From: DASUTB01 sp036374835
Lineage (GTDB): Bacteria > Actinomycetota > Actinomycetes > Jiangellales > Jiangellaceae
Reading direction: 5' to 3'
NCBI GenBank assembly: GCA_036374835.1
Contig: DASUTB010000043.1
Span: 82,554 to 146,553, forward strand
DNA: 64,000 nt
Part shown: positions 58,468 through 64,000 of the stretch, piece after piece
Layout of the letters: each line of letters begins with the position of its first letter
Numbering within the stretch: the stretch's first letter is position 1
Made by a program: the position numbers and the translations under genes
The notes under the pieces: generated by a model
What the model saw: only the letters and a program-made list of their open reading frames with translations
The model's database searches: none
Told to the model about the DNA's origin: nothing

Positions 58468-59244
58468 ATGACTGACCGCTCAGTCCCCGACGTAAACACC
58501 AACGAGCGCCCGAACGTTCGCACGAGCTGGACACGGGCGACGCTGATCGAGCCGACCTCGTCCGGCTTCGTACACGTCGGCGCTAGCTCGGGCCGGTGGG
58601 TCTTCCCGTTCGCACTGCCCCGGGCCCGCAGGCGCAGGCTCCTCGCTTTGATGACGGAGGCCGCGGCGGCGCTGCGGCGCGATCCCCGGGTGTCGCGCGC
58701 CGACGTCTTCCGGGGCCTGGTGCGGCCTCCGGACGGCAACCTCGCCGACGCCGGCATGCCGGCAGCGGACTTCGATGCTGTGCTGCTGATCGAGACCCGT
58801 ACCGTGGCCGACGCGTCCACCCTGCCGGACGACGACGTGGTGGCCGGGCTGCGTGCCGAACTGGCCAGGACCACAACCCGAACGCTGGTCTTCACCGCGT
58901 CGAACGTCCGACGGATGGGCCCTGTCGACCACAACCGGCAGGGCGTCTTCTTGTTCAACTACTTCGCCGCCGACGACATCGACACAAACCTGTACGCATG
59001 GCAGTACACCGCCAGCTGGTTCCACGACGAGACGGGACTGGACAACTCCACCGTGCTACAACCCGCCGATTCCCACAGCCCGTACACCTTGGTGAACCAC
59101 GCACGGTGGAACCGGCTCCGCAACGTCCTTCCGGCACTGCTGTTCAAGCGCAGCTTCCGCACCTTCGTGCTACGCGTCTTCGCCGACAACCGGGTCACCC
59201 CGAACCCGATCCTCTACCGCCTGCACAAGCCGGTCCAACCGTAG
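58468..59244 (+). CDS. Hypothetical protein co-transcribed with TetR regulator
   Basis: A 258-residue protein I cannot assign. It begins MTDRSVPDVNTNERPNVRTS, has no signal peptide, is Arg-rich and contains aromatic blocks FLFNYFAADDIDTNLYAWQY and WFHDETGLDNSTVL that look enzyme-like; related stretches occur in actinobacterial proteins of unknown role. It starts 22 nt after the TetR stop and is probably the regulator's target gene. Confidence 0.6.
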   Translation: MTDRSVPDVNTNERPNVRTSWTRATLIEPTSSGFVHVGASSGRWVFPFALPRARRRRLLALMTEAAAALRRDPRVSRADVFRGLVRPPDGNLADAGMPAADFDAVLLIETRTVADASTLPDDDVVAGLRAELARTTTRTLVFTASNVRRMGPVDHNRQGVFLFNYFAADDIDTNLYAWQYTASWFHDETGLDNSTVLQPADSHSPYTLVNHARWNRLRNVLPALLFKRSFRTFVLRVFADNRVTPNPILYRLHKPVQP

Positions 59245-59879
59245 CCACCAGGCCCTCGGAACCGGAGTCCGGACCGTCTCACCCAGCTAGGCCACAGCGC
59301 CAGGGAGCCGGACGCCTTCACATCGGCTACGACCGCGCACAACCAGAAGCGTGGGCCGCTGACCCTTCGCTGGATCTACGTCCACATGATCGAAGAACTC
59401 GCCCACCACGCCGGTCATGCCGACATCCTTCGCGAGCAAATCGAAGCCGTCCGATAACGGAACCTCTGCCCCGGCAACACCAGCGCCCACTCTGCGGCAT
59501 GTGCGGACGTTCGTTGAGGCTTGAACCGCCACGTGCACTGCTGAGAAGGTCCCGACAACAGGTGTTCTGGAGCGCCCGAGGCGAGAGCCGAAGCGACACG
59601 AGTAAAGGGCGGTAGGCGGGAGACCCGCTCGCGAGTCCTACGAACGAGGGCCCAGGTAGTCCGTGTCGCATCCGCACTACCTGTCGGCGGCATGTGAGGA
59701 TGTCGTGGGTTTGAATATCAGGACCGCGAGGACAGGGTCATGAGCGGGCGTTGTGCGAGTCCACCCCGCGCCTGGTGATGACGCGGACCGCCTCGACACG
59801 GCGGGGCGTGGCGTCTTAATCGTTGACCTGGTGAGCCACGACGAGGGCCGTGCGAAGGGCGGACGTGGGAGCTCCGGCC
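59245..59879. other. Gene-poor region containing a DinB-family remnant
   Basis: About 635 bp with no intact gene. It starts with a remnant of a DinB/DUF664 gene (given separately); the remaining about 420 bp hold no convincing coding pattern. A 15-nt string CATGTGCGGACGTTC at about 59506 recurs near 63904. Confidence 0.45.
59320..59457 (+). pseudogene. C-terminal remnant of a DinB/DUF664-family gene
   Basis: In frame to the TAA at 59455-59457, the sequence reads LTLRWIYVHMIEELAHHAGH then ADILREQIEAVR. The VHMIEELAHHAGHADILRE segment is the characteristic metal-binding C-terminal helix of DinB/DUF664 proteins, but no start or N-terminal two thirds are present. Confidence 0.6.
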
Positions 59880-60722
59880 TCACCGTTCGCGGCGATAGAG
59901 CCGCATCGTCATGGGGCCGAAGACGGCGACGAGGACGGCGCAGGTGATCAGTACCCAGCCGATTTCGCTGGCGACCGCCTCTGCGTGCATGAGGCCGCGC
60001 ACGGCGGTGACCAGGTGCGTGATCGGGTTGATGTTGACGAACGCCTGGAGCCAGCCGGGCAGGGTGGCTGGGTCGACGAAGACGTTGCTGACGAAGCTGA
60101 GCGGGAAGGTCACGAGGATGCCGAGGAACATCACCGATTCGGGGGTGCGGGCCAGCAGGCCCAGGCTGGTCCAGACCCACGACAGGCTCCAGGCGAACAG
60201 CAGCACCAGGCCGACTCCGGCCAGCAGGCCGGGGATGCCGGCCTCGGGGCGGAAGCCCAGCAGTGAGCCGATGCCCACGATCATTGTGGCCGCGACCGCG
60301 TAGCGACCCAGGTCGGCCAGCAGCGCCCCGACTAGGGCGGCGGGCTGCCAGATCGGCAGCGACCGGAACCGGTCGAACACGCCTTTGGCGATGTCGGTGT
60401 TGAGCGCGACCGCGGTGGACTGGGTGGTCATCGTGACCGTCATGACCAGGATGCCGGGCAGGACCGACTGCAGGTACTGGCCGGTGGAGCCGGCCAGCGC
60501 TCCGCCGAACAGGTAGGTGAACATGACCAGCATCATCAGCGGGAACACGGTCACATCGAACAGCTGGTCAGGCAGGTGCCTGATGCGGACGACCGCCCGC
60601 CAGCTGAAGGCGAGAGCGGCCGCCGGTGCGCTGGGGCGGGCCGGACGTGCTCGGGTGGACAGCGCCATCCGCAGTGGGTCGGCGGCGGCGTCGGTGGTCG
60701 GCGGGGCCGGGACGGTGCTCAT
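59880..60722 (-). CDS. ABC-2-type permease (DrrB-like)
   Basis: A 280-residue transporter membrane subunit with about six hydrophobic segments (QLFDVTVFPLMMLVMFTYLF, VLPGILVMTVTMTTQSTAVA, others). It matches the ABC-2 permease family that exports drugs or lipids with a DrrA-like ATPase. Its start lies 11 nt after the ATPase stop, so the two are one operon. Confidence 0.88.
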   Translation of the reverse strand: MSTVPAPPTTDAAADPLRMALSTRARPARPSAPAAALAFSWRAVVRIRHLPDQLFDVTVFPLMMLVMFTYLFGGALAGSTGQYLQSVLPGILVMTVTMTTQSTAVALNTDIAKGVFDRFRSLPIWQPAALVGALLADLGRYAVAATMIVGIGSLLGFRPEAGIPGLLAGVGLVLLFAWSLSWVWTSLGLLARTPESVMFLGILVTFPLSFVSNVFVDPATLPGWLQAFVNINPITHLVTAVRGLMHAEAVASEIGWVLITCAVLVAVFGPMTMRLYRRER

Positions 60723-60733
60723 GCGGTGACCTC

Positions 60734-61687
60734 CTAGAGGGGTTCGGGGTTGGCGTGGTGGCCGGTCAGGGCCAGGAAGACTTCGTCAAGGCTGATCTGG
60801 CCGACGCCGAAATCGCTGATTTCGATGCCGGCGCGGGCGAGTTCGCTCATGGCCGTACCGGCTCGCTCGGTTTCGTCCAGGCTGGCCGACAGGGCCGCGG
60901 GGTCTTCCTCGCGGTGGACCGGCACGGTCAGCGTCTCGGTCAGGATCCGCTGCGCCTCGTCGCGCCGGTCCGGGTCCCGCAGCCGCACGTGCACCGCCCC
61001 GGCGCCGACGGACTCTTTGAGTTCGGCGGGTGTGCCTTCGGCGATGATCCTGCCGTGGTCGATGACCGCGAGTCGGTCGGCCAGCCGGTCGGCTTCTTCC
61101 AGGTACTGCGTGGTGAGCAGGACCGTGGTGCCGCTGGCGGTCAGTGCCCGCACCACGTCCCACACCTGTGTGCGGCTTCGCGGGTCGAGGCCGGTGGTCG
61201 GTTCGTCGAGGAATAGGAGGGCGGGTGTGACCACGATGCTCGCGGCGATGTCCAGCCGGCGGCGCATGCCGCCGGAGTAGCCCTTGACCCGTCGGCCGGC
61301 GGCTGCTTCGAGGCCGAAGGCGGCCAGCAGCTTCCGGGCCCGCTCGGCGGCGGCCCGGCGCCGATGGCCGAGCAGCCGGCCCATCAGCACCAGGTTCTCC
61401 ATGCCGGTGAGATCGTCGTCGATCGAGGCGTATTGGCCGGTCAGGCTGACGCGGGCGCGGACCGCGTCGGCGTCGGCGACGACGTCGTGACCGAAGATCC
61501 GCGCCCGTCCGCCGGTGGGCCGGATCAGGGTCGCGAGCATCCGGATTGTGGTGGTCTTGCCCGCCCCGTTGGGGCCGAGGAAACCGTAGACGCTGCCGGT
61601 CGGGACGGTCAGATCGACGCCATCGACGGCCACGGTGTCGCCGAACTGCTTACGCAGCCCTTCGGCGTGGATGGCGTACGGGGTCAT
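60734..61687 (-). CDS. ABC transporter ATP-binding protein (DrrA-like, drug or lipid export)
   Basis: A 317-residue ATPase: Walker A GPNGAGKTTT (about residue 36), signature YSGGMRRRLDIA, Walker B LLFLDEPTTGLD, and the C-terminal extension with VGQISLDEVFLALTG typical of daunorubicin-resistance DrrA proteins. ATG 61687 (MTPYAIHAEG) is favoured over 61720. The promoter carries the TetR-type site ATTTACTATGTAAAT. Substrate unknown. Confidence 0.9.
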   Translation of the reverse strand: MTPYAIHAEGLRKQFGDTVAVDGVDLTVPTGSVYGFLGPNGAGKTTTIRMLATLIRPTGGRARIFGHDVVADADAVRARVSLTGQYASIDDDLTGMENLVLMGRLLGHRRRAAAERARKLLAAFGLEAAAGRRVKGYSGGMRRRLDIAASIVVTPALLFLDEPTTGLDPRSRTQVWDVVRALTASGTTVLLTTQYLEEADRLADRLAVIDHGRIIAEGTPAELKESVGAGAVHVRLRDPDRRDEAQRILTETLTVPVHREEDPAALSASLDETERAGTAMSELARAGIEISDFGVGQISLDEVFLALTGHHANPEPL

Positions 61688-61735
61688 GGTCGTGCTCCTT
61701 CCAGGTCGTGCGCCGGACACTCAGCCCGGCAGGAT

Positions 61736-61750
61736 ATTTACTATGTAAAT
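61736..61750. promoter_or_regulatory. TetR-type operator upstream of the DrrAB-like exporter
   Basis: ATTTAC-TAT-GTAAAT, a perfect palindrome 49 nt before the ATPase start, matching the pattern ATTTAC-N3-GTAAAT also found at 62856-62870 before the divergent oxidoreductase and TetR genes. Confidence 0.65.
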
Positions 61751-61858
61751 CGACGTTGCAAAATAAGGGGCGCAGTGCGCCCTGGGAAGCTAAGCCGCGT
61801 GCGGCTGTTTGGGATTGCGGTCGGTTCGGCGATGATGCGGTCGCGAGCGGCCCCGGGG

Positions 61859-62839
61859 TCAGGACTCGATGGTCACTACGGTCTTGCCCCGCGCGTGACC
61901 CTCGGCCTGCTTGGCCAGCGCTGCTGCGATCTCCGCGAATCCGTAGGTGTGCTCGATGACCGGCCGCATCTGTCCGGCCTCGATCAGCTTCGCGAGCGCC
62001 GCGAGGTCGTCGGAGTTCGGTTTCGCCGCGAACGGCTTCATCTTCGGGCCGCCGCGCGGGAATGAGAGCGCGACCCGCAGGAGGTAGGGCAGGGGGCCGA
62101 GGACGTCACCGCCGGGCATGCCGGTGGCGGCGACGTAGACCCCGTCGCGGCGCAGCACCCGCCGGTACGCCGAGAGGGGGTGGTTCCCGATGAGGTCGAA
62201 GATGACGTCATAGAACTGTTCGCCGCGCGTGAAGTCCTCACGGGTGTAATCGACGACCTCGTCGGCGCCGATCGAGCGCACCAAGTGGAGGCCACTGGTG
62301 CTGCACACGCCGGTCACGTGCGCGCCGAGCGACTTGGCGACCTGCACCGCGAACGTGCCCACGCCCCCGGACGCGCCGTTGACCAGCACCCGGTGACCGG
62401 TCCGGACGCCGCCGGCGTCGCGAATTCCCTGCAGCGCCGTGATCCCTGCGAGCGGGACGGCCGCCGCCTCCGGAAAGTCGAGGTTGGCCGGTTTGGGCGC
62501 CAAGGCGTCCTCGCCGACCACGGCGTAATCGGCATAGGCGCCGCTCGGCAGCTCGCCAAACACCTCCGCGCCGGGGCGCCACCGGGTGACCTTCGGTCCA
62601 ACCGCCTCGACAGTCCCGGCCACGTCCCTGCCCGGCACCCGGCGCCTGGGCCGCACCAGGCCGAACCAGAGCCGGAACACATAGGGGCGGCCGACCAGCT
62701 GAAACCAGTCCGCCGGGTTCACCGACGAGGCGTGAACACGCACCAGAACCTCCTGGTCGCCGGGCTCCGGCCGGTCGATGTCGCGGGCCCCCAGCACCTC
62801 GCGCGGGTCGCCGTAGCCGTGTTGCACGATCGCTCTCAT
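61859..62839 (-). CDS. NAD(P)-dependent alcohol dehydrogenase/quinone oxidoreductase
   Basis: A 326-residue medium-chain reductase. GroES-like domain: RVHASSVNPADWFQLVGRP and GRDVAGTVEAVG; Rossmann domain: VLVNGASGGVGTFAVQVAK. It lacks the structural-zinc cysteines. ATG 62839 (MRAIVQHGYGDP) is chosen over 62857. It is divergent from a TetR gene, separated by about 90 bp with a long palindrome, a classic repressor-target layout. Confidence 0.87.
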   Translation of the reverse strand: MRAIVQHGYGDPREVLGARDIDRPEPGDQEVLVRVHASSVNPADWFQLVGRPYVFRLWFGLVRPRRRVPGRDVAGTVEAVGPKVTRWRPGAEVFGELPSGAYADYAVVGEDALAPKPANLDFPEAAAVPLAGITALQGIRDAGGVRTGHRVLVNGASGGVGTFAVQVAKSLGAHVTGVCSTSGLHLVRSIGADEVVDYTREDFTRGEQFYDVIFDLIGNHPLSAYRRVLRRDGVYVAATGMPGGDVLGPLPYLLRVALSFPRGGPKMKPFAAKPNSDDLAALAKLIEAGQMRPVIEHTYGFAEIAAALAKQAEGHARGKTVVTIES

Positions 62840-62855
62840 GACACTCCATCCGTGC

Positions 62856-62885
62856 ATTTACAGCGTAAATATTTACGCTGTACGT
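62856..62885. promoter_or_regulatory. TetR operator in the divergent promoter (22-bp palindrome)
   Basis: A perfect 22-bp palindrome at 62860-62881 with core GCGTAAATATTTACGC. Overlapping it, ATTTACAGCGTAAAT (62856-62870) repeats the ATTTAC-N3-GTAAAT pattern found before the DrrAB-like exporter. Confidence 0.7.
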
Positions 62886-62929
62886 TACGCTTCAAACCGC
62901 AGACCGTCAAATTGAGATGGGTGCCGCCC

Positions 62930-63619
62930 ATGCCGCCCCTGAACGAGGCACCGAAGAGACGCCGCACGACGCTGAACCGCGACCGGGTACTCGATGCCGG
63001 CATCGCCCTAGCCGACGCCGAAGGCATCGGCGCTGTGACGATGCGCCGACTCGGGCGAGAGCTCGGCGTGGAAGGCATGGCGCTGTACAACCACATCGAC
63101 AACAAACACGACCGGCTCGACGGCATGCTCGACTGCGTCGCCGCCGAGATCGAACTGCCCGACAGCGGCCCGGACTGGCGAGACCAGGCGCGGCGGCGGG
63201 CGATCTCCGCGCACGCCGCATTCATGCGCCACCCCTGGTCCGCGGCACTGTGGACAGCCAGCATCAACCTGGGGCCCGCCCGGATGCGCTACCTCGACAA
63301 CGCACTACGCAGCCTCCGCCAGGCCGGGTTCCCGCTCGAGCTGCTCGACCGCACCTTCCACACAATCGAGAACCACATCGTCGGCCACGCGCTACAGGCA
63401 CTCGGCTTCCCCCTCGACCACGGCCAAATGGAACAGATCGGCGAAGACTTCCTGCGCACCTTCCCGGTCACGCAATACCCCGACCTGGCCGCACACATCC
63501 GCCACCACCTCGAACACCAGGACAACGGCGACGGGTTCGAGTTCGGACTCGACCTGATCCTCGACGGCCTCGAACGGATGCGCACCCCTTCCCAAAGGCC
63601 GTTGCCAGGTCCTCGCTGA
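62930..63619 (+). CDS. TetR-family regulator with TetR_C_1 domain
   Basis: A 229-residue repressor. The helix-turn-helix is RDRVLDAGIALADAEGIGAV then LGVEGMALYNHIDNK; the C-terminal domain resembles tetracycline-repressor TetR_C_1 (HIVGHALQALGFPLDH). ATG 62930 is likely; GTG 62921 is possible. It probably represses the divergent oxidoreductase and, through the shared operator pattern, the DrrAB-like exporter (inference). Confidence 0.87.
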   Translation: MPPLNEAPKRRRTTLNRDRVLDAGIALADAEGIGAVTMRRLGRELGVEGMALYNHIDNKHDRLDGMLDCVAAEIELPDSGPDWRDQARRRAISAHAAFMRHPWSAALWTASINLGPARMRYLDNALRSLRQAGFPLELLDRTFHTIENHIVGHALQALGFPLDHGQMEQIGEDFLRTFPVTQYPDLAAHIRHHLEHQDNGDGFEFGLDLILDGLERMRTPSQRPLPGPR

Positions 63620-64000
63620 CCACAAGGACCAAGCGGCCGGTGTCCCGGTCGGTGCTCAGGCCAGCGCGGCCAGGTGGTCCACCATCGTGCAACGTCGTTC
63701 CCGTACGAGATCTCGTCGGTGTTCTCGCCCGAGGCGATGCCGTTGTCCTGAAACAGGGCAGCGATGGTGTTCACGATCCACACCGGCGAAGTGGTCCCCG
63801 GGCATCCTCACGAACCGTCCGGAGAAGCGCGCCACGGGTTACCGCAAGTCTAAACGCGGGCGATCTTGTATCCCCACATCGGGACGACCGCGCGGTTCGG
63901 GTCATGTGCGGACGTTCCTGGGGAAACCCCAACCCTTCACTGTGGTGATGCAGTGGGCTGACGGGCACGTGGGGAAGTGTGGTGTGGGAGCGCACGGATC
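63620..64000. other. Gene-poor end of the window
   Basis: About 380 bp with only short frames. A minus-strand frame (63783 leftward, WIVNTIAALFQDNGIASGEN) looks momentarily protein-like but degenerates after about 40 codons and could be a decayed gene. The string CATGTGCGGACGTTC recurs from 59.5 kb. Confidence 0.3.

Noticed and set aside
59500..63925. 15-nt string CATGTGCGGACGTTC at two gene-poor sites as ends of a mobile element
   Set aside because: No flanking similarity, inverted ends or transposase gene between them; may be chance.
1..64000. CRISPR arrays, insertion sequences, prophage or rRNA
   Set aside because: No regularly spaced direct repeats, transposase or integrase motifs, phage structural genes or rRNA sequences were seen.

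Overview
The window is chromosomal DNA from a high-GC actinomycete. Supporting markers are a WhiB1-type iron-sulfur regulator, a nickel superoxide dismutase with its processing peptidase, the fused 2-oxoglutarate enzyme Kgd, a SigR/RsrA-type sigma and zinc anti-sigma pair, and the 24-residue ribosomal protein bL37. The genus is not provable from sequence alone; a Jiangella-like or Nocardioides-like soil or plant-associated actinomycete fits (inference). No prophage, CRISPR array or insertion sequence was seen.

Layout. 0.1-7.2 kb: MMPL exporter with an overlapping peroxiredoxin, tRNA-Leu, aldo/keto reductase, acyltransferase-like membrane protein and a NarL-type two-component pair. 7.2-12.6 kb: small divergent GntR unit, membrane-anchored molybdopterin oxidoreductase, rph-rdgB and a phytoene-desaturase-like flavoprotein. 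12.9-17.5 kb: a CebEFG-like sugar ABC transporter with a CebR-like LacI repressor and two identical 14-bp operators. 17.6-25.1 kb: kgd, DUF6104, NmrA-like reductase, a GDSL-like protein lacking its serine, quinone oxidoreductase, sodX/sodN. 25.2-40.2 kb: a housekeeping block (whiB1, pdtaS, biotinylated protein, bL37, rsrA, sigR, SRAP protein, aroA, rsgA) whose content and order recall Mycobacterium tuberculosis Rv3219-Rv3228.

40.3-53.8 kb is a pectin/uronate catabolic locus: secreted pectate lyase, sugar ABC transporter and LacI regulator on the minus strand. Facing them on the plus strand are a Gfo/Idh dehydrogenase, uronate isomerase UxaC, an L-fuconate-dehydratase-like enolase, a mannitol-dehydrogenase-family uronate reductase, a second Gfo/Idh protein and a PmoA-like protein. 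Together they could depolymerise pectate, import the products and channel galacturonate through tagaturonate and altronate. No altronate dehydratase UxaA is visible, so the enolase may fill that step (inference).

53.9-64 kb is accessory: VOC protein, a Crp/MBL-hydrolase/SRPBCC set, two TetR units, a DrrAB-like ABC exporter and a quinone oxidoreductase. It also holds decayed pieces (a VOC pseudogene, a DinB tail) and two gene-poor stretches.

The most unusual signal is a dispersed repeat beginning AATGAYCAYGTAAA. It sits exactly at the stop codons of five unrelated plus-strand genes, and a sixth copy forms an inverted pair. The copies fall into two length classes (60-61 nt and 76 nt) and supply the stop codon, in two different frames, for four of the genes. 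Several long hairpins whose arms carry a GATC-type motif also sit at gene ends.
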